Source of the DNA: Gellertiella hungarica
GTDB taxonomy: Bacteria > Pseudomonadota > Alphaproteobacteria > Rhizobiales > Rhizobiaceae
Assembly: GCF_014197145.1 (NCBI RefSeq)
Contig: NZ_JACIEZ010000002.1
Coordinates: 248,001-312,000 of the forward strand
Direction of reading: 5' to 3'
DNA: 64,000 bases
In this document: positions 44,933-54,272 of the stretch, in pieces
Numbering within the stretch: position 1 is the first letter of the stretch
Layout: every line of letters starts with the position of its first letter
The notes under the pieces: generated by a model
The model's input: the letters and a program-made list of their open reading frames with translations, nothing else
Told to the model about the DNA's origin: nothing
Database searches by the model: none
Program-made: the position numbers and the translations under genes

Positions 44933-46114
44933 ATGAACACGAACCCCGCTCCCACTCTTCCGGCGCTTTCGCCCGCCCCCGTCGTCGAACGGATCGAGAC
45001 CATGCTGGTCGACCTGCCGACGATCCGTCCGCACAAGCTGTCCGTTGCGACGATGAACGGGCAGACCCTCATGCTGGTCAAGATCCATTGCAGCGACGGC
45101 GCCGTCGGCATCGGCGAGGGAACGACGATCGGCGGGCTGGCCTATGGCGGCGAAAGCCCGGAGAGCATGAAGCTCGCCATCGACCGCTATTTCGCGCCCG
45201 TGATGATCGCACAGGACGCAACCCGCGTGCAGGCGCTCATGGCCCGGATCGGCAAGATGGTGAAGGAAAACCGCTTCGCCAAGAGCGCGGTGGAGACGGC
45301 GCTTCTCGACGCCCATGGCAAACGCCTCGGACTGCCGGTCAGCGAACTCCTCGGTGGCCGTCGCCGCGATCGTCTGCCGGTGGCCTGGACGCTGGCTTCC
45401 GGCGATACGGCGCGCGATATCGCGGAGGCGGAGACAATGCTGGATCTCCGGCGTCACCGCATCTTCAAGCTGAAGATCGGCGCCCGTCCCGTGCGGGAAG
45501 ACGTAGCCCATGTGGCCGCGATCAAGCGCGCGCTCGGGGAACGCGCGGCCGTCCGCGTCGATGTCAACATGGCCTGGACCGAAACCGAGGCCGGCTATGG
45601 CATGGCCGCTCTCGCGGAGGCGGGATGCGAGCTGGTGGAGCAGCCGGTCGCCTCGGCGAGAGCACTGTCGCGGCTCGCCCGCCGCTTCCCCGTCGCACTC
45701 ATGGCGGATGAATCCCTGCACGGCCCCGAAAGCGCCTTCGAGATTGCGCGCATCCACGGTGCGGACGTCTTTGCCGTCAAGGTCGAGCAGAGCGGTGGCC
45801 TCTACAACGCGCTGCGGGTTGCGGCCATCGCGGATGCGGCCGGCATCGAGCTCTACGGGGGAACCATGCTCGAAGGTGCCTTCGGGACGATTGCCTCGGC
45901 GCACGTCTTCTCCACCTTCGCCCATCTGCAATGGGGCACGGAGCTCTTCGGCCCGCTGCTGCTGACCCAGGAAATCCTCGAAACCCCGCTCGACTACAGC
46001 GACTTTTCGCTTGCCGTACCCGCCGGTCCCGGACTGGGCATCGATCTCGACGAGGACAAGGTCTCGGCTTTCGTGCGCGAGGGCACCCGCAAGATCACCG
46101 GCATCAAGGATTGA
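44933..46114 (+). CDS. catB: Muconate cycloisomerase
   Basis: 393 residues, enolase superfamily. Catalytic motif KLKIG (KxK) near 178, metal ligands in RVDVNM, VEQP and MADES, and the second catalytic Lys in AVKVEQSGG. It converts cis,cis-muconate to muconolactone, the second step of the catechol branch. It is the first gene after the CatR operator and is followed by catC 12 bp downstream. Confidence 0.95.
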   Translation: MNTNPAPTLPALSPAPVVERIETMLVDLPTIRPHKLSVATMNGQTLMLVKIHCSDGAVGIGEGTTIGGLAYGGESPESMKLAIDRYFAPVMIAQDATRVQALMARIGKMVKENRFAKSAVETALLDAHGKRLGLPVSELLGGRRRDRLPVAWTLASGDTARDIAEAETMLDLRRHRIFKLKIGARPVREDVAHVAAIKRALGERAAVRVDVNMAWTETEAGYGMAALAEAGCELVEQPVASARALSRLARRFPVALMADESLHGPESAFEIARIHGADVFAVKVEQSGGLYNALRVAAIADAAGIELYGGTMLEGAFGTIASAHVFSTFAHLQWGTELFGPLLLTQEILETPLDYSDFSLAVPAGPGLGIDLDEDKVSAFVREGTRKITGIKD

Positions 46115-46126
46115 GGAGACAGAAGG

Positions 46127-46417
46127 ATGCTTTTCCACGTCAGGATGGATGTGAAACTGCCCCGCGATCTCTCTGCCGAGGAGGCGGTCGAGATCCTTGC
46201 CCGGGAAAAGGCCTATTCGCAGGACCTGCAGAAGAGCGGCAAGTGGCGCCATATCTGGCGGATTGCCGGCCAGTACGCGAATGTCAGCATCTTCGATGTG
46301 ACCGACAATGCCGAGCTGCACGAGATACTCTCGGGCCTTCCCCTTTTCAAATTCATGGACATCGAGGTCATGCCGCTCGTCCGGCATCCTTCCGCTGTCC
46401 GTGGCGACGACAGCTGA
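46127..46417 (+). CDS. catC: Muconolactone delta-isomerase
   Basis: 96 residues, the exact family length. MLFHVRMDVKLP at the N-terminus, EKAYSQDLQKSGKWRHIWRIAG in the middle (active-site region) and the C-terminal LPLFKFMDIEVMPLVRHPSA are diagnostic. It isomerises muconolactone to 3-oxoadipate enol-lactone, as a decamer in known enzymes. It lies between catB and catA. Confidence 0.95.
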   Translation: MLFHVRMDVKLPRDLSAEEAVEILAREKAYSQDLQKSGKWRHIWRIAGQYANVSIFDVTDNAELHEILSGLPLFKFMDIEVMPLVRHPSAVRGDDS

Positions 46418-46426
46418 ACCCAGCGA

Positions 46427-46444
46427 CGGGGCCGAGGCGCCCCG
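46427..46444 (+). promoter_or_regulatory. Stem-loop between catC and catA
   Basis: CGGGGC / GCCCCG stem with a 6-base loop just after catC; no T-run. It may limit mRNA decay or tune catA relative to catBC. Confidence 0.4.
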
Positions 46445-46470
46445 ATCCGCGATCCAGAGGAGGACATGAC

Positions 46471-47409
46471 ATGACAGTCAAGATTTTCAACCGCCCCGAC
46501 ATCCAGGACTTCCTGAAGGTGCTGAGCGGCCTTGACCAGAACGGCGGGAATCCCCGCGTCAAGCAGATCATCCATCGCATCGTTTCCGACCTGTTCAAGG
46601 CGATCGACGATCTCGACATCACCCCGGACGAATACCGGACCGGCATTGCATGGCTGAACGAACTCGGCGCGGCAGGCCAGGCCGGGCTGATCTCGCCCGG
46701 CCTCGGCCTCGACCACTTCCTCGACGAGCGCCTTGATGCGATCGACGAGGCGCTGGGTATCAAGAACGAGACGCCGCGCACCATCGAAGGGCCGCTCTAC
46801 GTGGCCGGCGCTCCGGAAAGCAAGGGCTTTGCCCGTCTCGATGACGGTACCGATGCGGACGGTCATCCGCTGATCATGCATGGCACCGTCTATGGCTCCG
46901 ATGGCAAGCCCGCGGCGGGTGCGAAGGTCGAAGTATGGCACTGCGACACGCGCGGCTTCTATTCGCATTTCGATCCGACCGGCAAGCAGGCACCCTTCAA
47001 CATGCGCCGGACGATCATCACGGACGAAAACGGCCGCTACAAGTTCCGCAGCATCGTGCCCCATGGCTACGGCGTACCGCCGGGCAGCCCGACCGAAAAG
47101 CTGCTGTCTGCCCTTGGCCGTCATGGCCAGCGCCCCGCGCACATCCACTTCTTCGTCAGCGCCGAAGGCCACCGCAAGCTGACCACCCAGATTAATATTG
47201 CCGGCGACCCGCTGATCAATGACGACTTCGCCTATGCGACGCGCGAAGGCCTGGTGCCGGATCTGGTAGAGCGTACCGACGAGGCGAGCATCAAGGCCAA
47301 CGGTCTTGCCGGCCCCTTCGCCGAAATCACCTTCGACATAAGGCTGACCGCGCTCGTCAACGGCGTCGACAATCAGGTCAACGCCCAGCGCAAGCGCGCC
47401 GCGGCCTGA
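46471..47409 (+). CDS. catA: Catechol 1,2-dioxygenase
   Basis: 312 residues from ATG 46471 with AGGAGG upstream; a longer in-frame start is inside catC. The non-heme Fe(III) ligands fall at Tyr164, Tyr200, His224 and His226, the same numbering as the Acinetobacter enzyme. An N-terminal helical linker domain (about 1-100) mediates dimerisation. It cleaves catechol between the hydroxyls (intradiol, ortho) to cis,cis-muconate, which is both the next substrate and the likely CatR inducer. Confidence 0.96.
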   Translation: MTVKIFNRPDIQDFLKVLSGLDQNGGNPRVKQIIHRIVSDLFKAIDDLDITPDEYRTGIAWLNELGAAGQAGLISPGLGLDHFLDERLDAIDEALGIKNETPRTIEGPLYVAGAPESKGFARLDDGTDADGHPLIMHGTVYGSDGKPAAGAKVEVWHCDTRGFYSHFDPTGKQAPFNMRRTIITDENGRYKFRSIVPHGYGVPPGSPTEKLLSALGRHGQRPAHIHFFVSAEGHRKLTTQINIAGDPLINDDFAYATREGLVPDLVERTDEASIKANGLAGPFAEITFDIRLTALVNGVDNQVNAQRKRAAA

Positions 47410-47417
47410 TCCGGAAT

Positions 47418-47445
47418 GGCGGGAGGCGGCCTGCCGCGTCCCGCC
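47418..47445 (+). promoter_or_regulatory. Strong stem-loop between catA and benA
   Basis: A nested hairpin: outer stem GGCGGGA / TCCCGCC, one G/G mismatch, inner stem GCGGC / GCCGC, with a 2-base loop. It sits 9 bases past catA in the 117-bp gap, at the junction of the catechol and benzoate modules, with no T-run. It could attenuate, terminate or mark mRNA processing. Confidence 0.5.
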
Positions 47446-47526
47446 TGACCATCCCTCGTTCCATTTCCCATCGACATCGTTGCAACGGCCGGGCGGCTGA
47501 GCCCCCGCCGGGGCGGGAGAGAAACC

Positions 47527-48885
47527 ATGTCCAAGATCATCAACAAGGCAGAGGCGCTTCGCGAGCTGCTCGCCAATGCGGTGGAGGACGACAAGGAAGC
47601 CGGTGTCTTCCGTTGCCGCCGCGACATCTTCACCAATCCGGATCTCTTCGATCTCGAGATGAAGTACATCTTCGAGGCGAACTGGGTGTACCTGGCGCAT
47701 GAAAGCCAGATCCCCGCCGTCAACGACTATTACACGACCTCCATCGGCCGCCAGCCGGTGGTCATCACCCGCGACAAGACCGGCGCGCTTCATGCGGTGA
47801 TCAATGCCTGCGCCCATCGCGGCGCGATGCTCTGCCGGCGCAAGCACGGCAACAAGGGCAGCTTCACCTGCCCCTTCCATGGCTGGACCTTCTCCAATAC
47901 GGGCAAGCTGCTGAAGGTGAAGGACGAGAAGACGACGGAATATCCCGCCGGCTTCGCCAAGGACGGGTCGCATGACCTGACCCGCGTCGCCCGCTTCGAA
48001 AACTATCGCGGTTTCCTGTTCGGCAGCCTCAATCCCGATGTCGAGCCGCTGGAGGACTTCCTCGGCGAAACGAAGGTGATCATCGACCAGATCGTCGACC
48101 AGGCGCCCGATGGCCTCGAGGTGCTGCGCGGCAATTCCTCCTACATCTATGACGGGAACTGGAAGCTCCAGATGGAGAACGGCTGCGATGGCTACCATGT
48201 CAGCTCCGTCCACTGGAATTATGCCGCCACCATGGGCCGCCGCAAGGAAGAGGGCACCAAGGCGGTCGACGCCAACAGCTGGAGCCGCTCGGTCGCAGGC
48301 GTCTATGGCTTCGAGAACGGCCATATCCTCCTCTGGACCAACACGATGAACCCGGAGGTTCGCCCGGTCTTCAACCGGCGCGAGGAGATCGTCGGACGCG
48401 TCGGCGCGGAAAAGGCGGACTTCATCGTCAACCAGACCCGCAATCTCTGCATCTATCCGAATGTCTTCCTCATGGACCAGTTCAGCACGCAGATCCGGGT
48501 TACCCGCCCGATCAGCGTGGACAAGACGGAAGTGAGCATCTTCTGCTTCGCGCCGAATGGCGAAAGCGCTGCCGACCGCGCCGTCCGCATCCGCCAGTAC
48601 GAGGATTTCTTCAACGTGTCCGGCATGGGCACGGCCGACGATCTCGAGGAATTCCGCGCCTGCCAGACCGGCTATGCCGGCACAGCGGCGCTCTGGAACG
48701 ATCTGTCCCGCGGCGCACCGCTCTGGATCGACGGGCCCGATGACAATGCCCGCCGCATGGGGCTCAACCCGCTTCTGTCAGGCGAGCGCAGCGAGGACGA
48801 GGGCCTCTTCGTCCGCCAGCACGAATACTGGGCGCGCGTGATGCGCGAGGCGCTTGCCGCCGAAACCGAAGGAGCCGTCGCATGA
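47527..48885 (+). CDS. benA: Benzoate 1,2-dioxygenase, large (alpha) subunit
   Basis: 452 residues. Rieske cluster ligands C95-x-H97 and C115-x2-H118 (CAHRG, CPFHGW). Mononuclear iron site in [13 protein letters not shown] (His224, His229) with a later Asp. It uses electrons from BenC to dihydroxylate benzoate to the cis-diol. The length and [16 protein letters not shown] regions fit the benzoate/toluate group rather than biphenyl dioxygenases. It overlaps benB by 4 bp. Confidence 0.95.
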   Translation: MSKIINKAEALRELLANAVEDDKEAGVFRCRRDIFTNPDLFDLEMKYIFEANWVYLAHESQIPAVNDYYTTSIGRQPVVITRDKTGALHAVINACAHRGAMLCRRKHGNKGSFTCPFHGWTFSNTGKLLKVKDEKTTEYPAGFAKDGSHDLTRVARFENYRGFLFGSLNPDVEPLEDFLGETKVIIDQIVDQAPDGLEVLRGNSSYIYDGNWKLQMENGCDGYHVSSVHWNYAATMGRRKEEGTKAVDANSWSRSVAGVYGFENGHILLWTNTMNPEVRPVFNRREEIVGRVGAEKADFIVNQTRNLCIYPNVFLMDQFSTQIRVTRPISVDKTEVSIFCFAPNGESAADRAVRIRQYEDFFNVSGMGTADDLEEFRACQTGYAGTAALWNDLSRGAPLWIDGPDDNARRMGLNPLLSGERSEDEGLFVRQHEYWARVMREALAAETEGAVA

Positions 48886-49370
48886 GCGCCGTTCACGACA
48901 CCATCTCTGCCTTCGTCTACCGCGAGGCCAGGCTTCTGGATGATCGCCAGTGGGACGAATGGCTGACCTGCTATGCCGAGGACGCCACCTACTGGATGCC
49001 GGCCTGGGACGACGACGACCAGCTGACCGAGGATCCGCAGAGCGAGATCTCGCTCATCTACTATCCGGACCGGAGCGGTCTGGAAGACCGGGTCTTCCGC
49101 ATCAAGACCGAACGCTCCGGCGCCTCCACGCCGGAGCCCCGCACCAGCCACATGATCGCCAATCTGGAGATCCTGGACGATCGCGGGACCGAGGTCGATC
49201 TCCGCTACAATTTCCATACGCTGAACCATCGCTACAAGATCACCGATCACTTCTTCGGAACGGTGTTCCTCACGCTTCGGCGCCAGGGCGAGGGATTCCT
49301 GATCGCGGCCAAGAAGATCGTCCTCAAGAACGACTACATCCGCCAGGTCATCGACATCTACCACATCTGA
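48882..49370 (+). CDS. benB: Benzoate 1,2-dioxygenase, small (beta) subunit
   Basis: 162 residues, the usual size. SnoaL/ring-hydroxylating beta fold with [32 protein letters not shown] and C-terminal [17 protein letters not shown]. It is the structural partner in the alpha3-beta3 oxygenase. The start overlaps the benA stop (ATGA). Confidence 0.95.
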   Translation: MSAVHDTISAFVYREARLLDDRQWDEWLTCYAEDATYWMPAWDDDDQLTEDPQSEISLIYYPDRSGLEDRVFRIKTERSGASTPEPRTSHMIANLEILDDRGTEVDLRYNFHTLNHRYKITDHFFGTVFLTLRRQGEGFLIAAKKIVLKNDYIRQVIDIYHI

Positions 49371-49411
49371 CCGCCCGGCAGGGCAAGGGAAAACCATCGG
49401 GAGAGGCGCAC

Positions 49412-50437
49412 ATGACGAGCTACCGGATCGCATTGAACTTCGAGGACGGCATCACCCGCTTCGTCGAATGCCGGGCGGGCGAGAAGCTGCTGGACGCAGC
49501 CTTCCGCCACCAGATCAACCTGCCGATGGACTGTTCGGATGGCGTGTGCGGCACCTGCAAGTGCCGCGCCGAAACCGGCAGCTACGACCTTGGCGACGAC
49601 TATATCGAGGATGCGCTCACCGCCGACGAGGCGGCCAGCGGTCTCGTCCTCACCTGCCAGATGAAGCCCACGAGCGACTGCATCGTCTCGGTGCCGACCA
49701 CGTCGGCCGTCTGCAAGACGGGCCAGCAGAGGATTGCCGCCGCCGTCGCCGGTGTTGCCCAGCACCATGACGCCGCCGTCGTGCTGGAACTCGATATGGA
49801 AGGGTCTGGCCTCGCTTTCCTCCCCGGCCAGTATGTCAACATCGACGTGCCGGGCAGTGGCGCCAGCCGCTCCTATTCCTTCACCACCGCGCCGGGCGAA
49901 AACCGCCTCGGTTTCCTGATCAAGAAGCAGCCGGGCGGGCTGATGAGCAGCTGGCTGTCGCACGCCAAGACAGGCGACCGCCTGACGCTGACCGGGCCGA
50001 TGGGAAGCTTCTACCTGCGCGATACGGACGGCCCGCTGCTCTTCCTGGCCGGCGGGACGGGCCTTGCCCCGTTCCTGTCCATGCTTGAGGTCCTGGCCCG
50101 CAAGGGGTCGACCCAGCCGATCCATCTCGTCTACGGGGTAACCCGGGATCTCGATCTCGTGCTTGTCGATGCCCTTGACGCCTATGTCGCACGTCTTCCG
50201 GGCTTCCGCTACACGACCGTCGTTGCCGACAGCACTTCCGCCCATCCCCGCACGGGCTGGGTAACCGACCACATGCCCGAGACCCTGCTCGGGGACGGCA
50301 CGATCGACATCTATCTCTGCGGCCCGCCGCCGATGGTCGATGCCGTGCGCAGCTGGCTCGGCGAGAAGTCCATCACGCCGCGCAGCTTCCATTACGAGAA
50401 GTTCACGCCGAACCTGATCCTGAAGGAAAGCGCATGA
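49412..50437 (+). CDS. benC: Benzoate 1,2-dioxygenase electron-transfer component
   Basis: 341 residues from ATG 49412. An N-terminal plant-type [2Fe-2S] ferredoxin (CSDGVCGTCKC plus C in LTCQMKP), then an FAD domain (RSYSFTTAPG) and an NAD domain (FLAGGTGLAPFLSMLE, YLCGPPPMVDAV). It passes electrons from NADH to the BenAB oxygenase. It overlaps benD by 4 bp. Confidence 0.95.
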   Translation: MTSYRIALNFEDGITRFVECRAGEKLLDAAFRHQINLPMDCSDGVCGTCKCRAETGSYDLGDDYIEDALTADEAASGLVLTCQMKPTSDCIVSVPTTSAVCKTGQQRIAAAVAGVAQHHDAAVVLELDMEGSGLAFLPGQYVNIDVPGSGASRSYSFTTAPGENRLGFLIKKQPGGLMSSWLSHAKTGDRLTLTGPMGSFYLRDTDGPLLFLAGGTGLAPFLSMLEVLARKGSTQPIHLVYGVTRDLDLVLVDALDAYVARLPGFRYTTVVADSTSAHPRTGWVTDHMPETLLGDGTIDIYLCGPPPMVDAVRSWLGEKSITPRSFHYEKFTPNLILKESA

Positions 50438-51225
50438 GCGACGCGGTCTTCGAAGGACGGTTTGCCGGCAAGGTGCTTGTTGTCACCGGCGCGGCGCAGG
50501 GCATCGGCCTTGCCGTTGCAGCCCGCGCCGTGGCGGAGGGCGGACGGGTGCTTTTCGTCGACCGGGCGGACTTCGTCCATGAGGCCGCCGCCGCCGCCGG
50601 GCCGAAAGACCGTGCGGATGCCTGTGCGGTCGATCTCGAAAATCATGCGGGGGCCGCTGCCGCCATGCAGCAGGCTGCCGACCGGTTCGGCGGGATCGAC
50701 ATTCTGATCAACAATGTCGGCGGCGCGATCCGCATGCGTCCGTTCGAGGCCTTCGAGCCCGCGCAGATCGATGCCGAGGTCCGTCGCTCGCTGATGCCGA
50801 CGCTTTATGGCTGCCACGCCGTCATCCCGCATCTTCTGGCGCGGGGCGGGGGCACCATCGTCAACGTGTCGTCCAATGCGACGCGCGGCATCCATCGCGT
50901 GCCCTATTCCGCGGCGAAGGGCGGCGTCAATGCGCTGACCCAGTCGCTTGCCATGGAGCTTGCGGAGCGCAACATCCGCGTCGTGGCCACCGCACCTGGT
51001 GGCACGGAAGCCCCGCCGCGCCGCATTCCCCGCAATGCCGAAGGGGATACGACGGAAGAAAGGGCCTGGATGCAGGAGGTCGTGGCGCAGGTGAAGCAGT
51101 CGAGCTTCATGAAGCGCTACGGCAGCATCGCCGAACAGGTGGCTCCGATCCTTTTTCTCGCCTCCGACGAGGCATCCTACATCACCGGGTCCGTTCTGCC
51201 GGTCGCGGGAGGCGACCTCGGCTGA
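50434..51225 (+). CDS. benD: Benzoate cis-diol dehydrogenase
   Basis: 263 residues, SDR fold: TGAAQGIG near residue 16, NNVGG, and YSAAKGG catalytic segment near 155. It oxidises and decarboxylates 1,6-dihydroxycyclohexa-2,4-diene-1-carboxylate to catechol with NAD. The start overlaps benC (ATGA). Position and family agree with BenD. Confidence 0.92.
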   Translation: MSDAVFEGRFAGKVLVVTGAAQGIGLAVAARAVAEGGRVLFVDRADFVHEAAAAAGPKDRADACAVDLENHAGAAAAMQQAADRFGGIDILINNVGGAIRMRPFEAFEPAQIDAEVRRSLMPTLYGCHAVIPHLLARGGGTIVNVSSNATRGIHRVPYSAAKGGVNALTQSLAMELAERNIRVVATAPGGTEAPPRRIPRNAEGDTTEERAWMQEVVAQVKQSSFMKRYGSIAEQVAPILFLASDEASYITGSVLPVAGGDLG

Positions 51226-51257
51226 CCGTGCCCATCCGACAAACGGGAGGAGTGACA

Positions 51258-52589
51258 ATGCGCAAGATCGATGTGAGTGAGGCAATAGACAGCGGCCCCT
51301 TCGGCCGCTTCCAGTGGATGGTGGTGGGCCTGTGCGGCCTGCTGCTGATCGTCGACGGCTACGATGTCTTCGTGGCGGGAACGGTTCTGCCCAAGCTGAT
51401 TGCGGAATGGGGCCTCACCAAGCCTCAGGCGGGCACGCTGCAGGCCTGGGCCCTGTTCGGAATGATGTTCGGAGCGCTCGTCTTCGGCCCCCTTGCCGAT
51501 CGGATCGGCCGCAAAAGGGGCATCGCCATCAGCTTCATGCTTTTCACCCTCTCCACCGTGATGACGGGTTTTGCCCGCTCGCCCGACGAATTCAAGATCT
51601 TCCGCTTCATCGCCGGTCTCGGCTGCGGCGGTCTGATGCCCAATGCCGTGGCGCTGATGAACGAATATGCCCCGAAGCGCCTGCGCGGCACCATGGTCGC
51701 CCTGATGTTCTCCGGCTATTCGATCGGGGGCATGGTTGCTGCCGGCCTCGGGATCGCCATCATTCCTGCGCTCGGCTGGCAGTGGATGTTCTTCATCGCC
51801 GCGCTGCCGCTCGCCATGCTGCCGGTCATTCTCTGGCATCTGCCGGAATCGCTCGGTTTCCTCATCCGTCAGGGGCGCGAGGGAGAAGCCCGCGCCGTTT
51901 ACGCCCGGCTGCTGCCCGAGGCTCCGCTCGCGGGGGACGACCAGCTGGTCTTCGTGGAAAAGAAGCCCGCCTCCACCACGGTCCTCGAACTGTTCCGCAA
52001 CCAGCGGGGCCTGCGCACCGCCATGCTGTGGCTCGCCTTCTTCTGCTGCCTGCTGCTCGTCTACCTGCTGTCTTCGTGGCTGCCGAAGGTGCTTCAGGAA
52101 GCCGGTTATGCCGAACGAGCGAGCCTGCTCAGCCTCTTCTCGCTGAATTTCGGCGGCATGGTGGGGGCCATCGCCGGCGGCTGGCTGGGTGACCGCTTCG
52201 GCCTGCCGAAGGTCGTGGTCTGCTTCTTCGCCGCCGCCGCCATCTCGATCGCGCTCGTCGGTACGGGCCTTCCCGCCTTGCTGCTCTTCCTCGCGGTCTT
52301 CGTGGCGGGTGCGACCACCATCGGCACGCAGATCCTTCTCTATGCCAGCGTCGCGCAGCTCTACACGCTGTCGATCCGCTCCACCGGTCTTGGCTGGGCC
52401 TCCGGGGTTGGCCGCATCGGCGCCATCGTCGGGCCGACGTTCGGCGGGTTCCTGCTCGCGCAGGAACTGCCGCTCCAGCAGAACTTCGCGATCTTCGCCA
52501 TTCCTGCAGTGATATCCACCCTGGCCATGCTGGTCTTTGCGCTGGCGCGTCCGCGCGCAGAGCCAGAGCCCGGACTTGCCGCTGCCTGA
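51258..52589 (+). CDS. benK: Benzoate MFS transporter, AAHS family
   Basis: 443 residues from ATG 51258, chosen for GGAGGAG upstream over a GTG ten codons earlier. Twelve TMs, with the TM1 aromatic-acid motif VDGYDVFVAG and motif A GPLADRIGRKRG between TM2 and TM3. It should import benzoate by proton symport. It sits directly after benD and before a strong hairpin. Confidence 0.9.
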   Translation: MRKIDVSEAIDSGPFGRFQWMVVGLCGLLLIVDGYDVFVAGTVLPKLIAEWGLTKPQAGTLQAWALFGMMFGALVFGPLADRIGRKRGIAISFMLFTLSTVMTGFARSPDEFKIFRFIAGLGCGGLMPNAVALMNEYAPKRLRGTMVALMFSGYSIGGMVAAGLGIAIIPALGWQWMFFIAALPLAMLPVILWHLPESLGFLIRQGREGEARAVYARLLPEAPLAGDDQLVFVEKKPASTTVLELFRNQRGLRTAMLWLAFFCCLLLVYLLSSWLPKVLQEAGYAERASLLSLFSLNFGGMVGAIAGGWLGDRFGLPKVVVCFFAAAAISIALVGTGLPALLLFLAVFVAGATTIGTQILLYASVAQLYTLSIRSTGLGWASGVGRIGAIVGPTFGGFLLAQELPLQQNFAIFAIPAVISTLAMLVFALARPRAEPEPGLAAA

Positions 52590-52606
52590 ACCCGATCCAC
52601 CGCCAG

Positions 52607-52633
52607 GACGGCCCGCGACCGGCGCGGGCCGTC
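52607..52633 (+). promoter_or_regulatory. Hairpin between benK and pcaD
   Basis: Perfect 11-bp stem GACGGCCCGCG / CGCGGGCCGTC with a 5-base loop followed by TCTTCC. It could terminate part of the ben transcripts before the pca module. Confidence 0.55.
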
Positions 52634-52652
52634 TCTTCCGGAGACAGACGCC

Positions 52653-53492
52653 ATGCCGATACTGACCCTGCCAGAGCACAGCCTGCATTACCGGATCGAT
52701 GGCGCCGGCCCGGGACGGCCTTGGCTCCTGTTCTGCAATTCGCTGGGAACCACGCTCGAGATGTGGGATCACCAGGTCGAGGCGCTCGGCCGATATTTCC
52801 GGATCCTGCGCTACGACCGCCGCGGACATGGCCTTTCAACTTCGCCGCCGCGACCCTTCGCGCTTTCGGACCTTGGCGAGGATGTCCTGAAGCTTCTGGA
52901 CAGCCTCGGGATCGAAAGAACGCACTTCTGCGGCCTCTCGATCGGCGGGCTCGTCGGCCAGTGGCTCGCGATCAACGCGCCCCACCGTCTCGATCGCATC
53001 GTGCTTGCCGCAACCGCGTCCCGCATCGGCACGGCCGAAGGCTGGCAGGCGCGCCGGGAGTCCGTCGAAAGGGACGGCTTGGAGCCGCTCCGGGCAGCGA
53101 CCCTCGAACGCTGGTTTTCTCCCGCCTTTGCCGCAGCCAATGGCGATCTCGTCGCCCCCGTGCTCGATGCCTTCGTCAAGACGTCCGTAGCCGGTTACGC
53201 TGGTTGCTGTGCCGCTCTCTCAGATGCGGATTTCACGCAAGCGCTGACGACCATACCGCATCCGCTCCTTGCCATTGCAGGGGAGAGCGATCCGGTCTGC
53301 CCGCCTGCCGACCTGGAAAGCCTTGCCCTGGGTGTCCGCGACGGGCGCAGCATGGCGCTTCCCGGCAGGCATATCGTCAACATCGAAGCGGCTGATGCCT
53401 TCAATTCCGCGGTTCTGGCCTTCCTGCGCGGCTGCGTCGGCGCGGCGTCCTGCATCCCGGATCAGCCGGTCGGTCATCCCGCGAACAACTGA
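52653..53492 (+). CDS. pcaD: 3-oxoadipate enol-lactonase
   Basis: 279 residues, alpha/beta hydrolase. Oxyanion segment LLFCNSLGTTLEMWD near 30, nucleophile GLSIGG near 94, acidic residue in IAGESDPVCPP near 210 and His in PGRHIVNIE near 240. It hydrolyses the enol-lactone to 3-oxoadipate. It is stand-alone, not fused to PcaC. The C-terminus is a little longer than usual. Confidence 0.92.
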   Translation: MPILTLPEHSLHYRIDGAGPGRPWLLFCNSLGTTLEMWDHQVEALGRYFRILRYDRRGHGLSTSPPRPFALSDLGEDVLKLLDSLGIERTHFCGLSIGGLVGQWLAINAPHRLDRIVLAATASRIGTAEGWQARRESVERDGLEPLRAATLERWFSPAFAAANGDLVAPVLDAFVKTSVAGYAGCCAALSDADFTQALTTIPHPLLAIAGESDPVCPPADLESLALGVRDGRSMALPGRHIVNIEAADAFNSAVLAFLRGCVGAASCIPDQPVGHPANN

Positions 53493-53549
53493 GACTGCGG
53501 GCTGTCCTGCCTTGCGAGGCAGGCGCCCCGATACAAGAAGGAGAAGCTC

Positions 53550-54272
53550 ATGGACAAGACGGTTGGCAGCCTCGCCGAGGCCGTGTCCCGCATCGGCGAC
53601 GGAGCGCATGTGATGATCGGCGGCTTCGGCGGCTCCGGCGCGCCGATCGAACTCATCCACGCGCTGATCGATCGCTATCGCGCGACCGGTCACCCGAAGG
53701 ACCTGACGGTCATCAACAACAATGCGGGCAACGGCCATGTGGGCCTTGCGGCGCTGATCGAACAGCGGATGGTGAAGAAGCTGATCTGCTCCTTCCCGCG
53801 CTCGGCCGATCCGAAGGTCTTCACCGACCTTTATCTCGCCGGCGAGATCGAGCTGGAACTCGTGCCGCAGGGGACGCTTGCCGAGCGCATTCGTGCGGGC
53901 GGGGCGGGCATTCCGGCCTTCTACACGCCGACCGCCTATGGCACCGACCTCGCCAGGGGCAAGAAGATCGAGGAATTCGACGGGCGTCCCTATGTGCAGG
54001 AGCGGTGGCTGAAGGCCGATGTCGCCATCGTCAAGGCGTATCGGGCAGACCGGCACGGCAACCTCGTCTATTCGAAGGCCGCCCGAAACTTCAATCCGCT
54101 GATGTGCATGGCGGCCGCCCACACCATCGTACAGGTCGAGGAGATCGTCGAGCCGGGCGGCATCGATCCGGAAGTCGTCGTCACGCCCGGCATTTTCGTC
54201 CAGTCCGTCGTGTGCGTCACCGATCCGCAGCAGGAAGAAGACCTCAACCGCCAGGGAGCCCACCATCCATGA
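53550..54272 (+). CDS. pcaI: 3-oxoadipate CoA-transferase, subunit A
   Basis: 240 residues. CoA-transferase family I alpha subunit: DGAHVMIGGFGGSGAPIELIHAL, NNAGNGHVGL, and FYTPTAYGTDLARGKKI. With subunit B it moves CoA from succinyl-CoA to 3-oxoadipate. AAGGAG precedes the ATG, and its stop overlaps pcaJ (ATGA). Confidence 0.94.
   Translation: MDKTVGSLAEAVSRIGDGAHVMIGGFGGSGAPIELIHALIDRYRATGHPKDLTVINNNAGNGHVGLAALIEQRMVKKLICSFPRSADPKVFTDLYLAGEIELELVPQGTLAERIRAGGAGIPAFYTPTAYGTDLARGKKIEEFDGRPYVQERWLKADVAIVKAYRADRHGNLVYSKAARNFNPLMCMAAAHTIVQVEEIVEPGGIDPEVVVTPGIFVQSVVCVTDPQQEEDLNRQGAHHP

Noticed and set aside
46213-48324. 703-codon minus-strand frame opposite catA and benA
   Set aside because: Antisense to two enzymes whose metal ligands are all in place.
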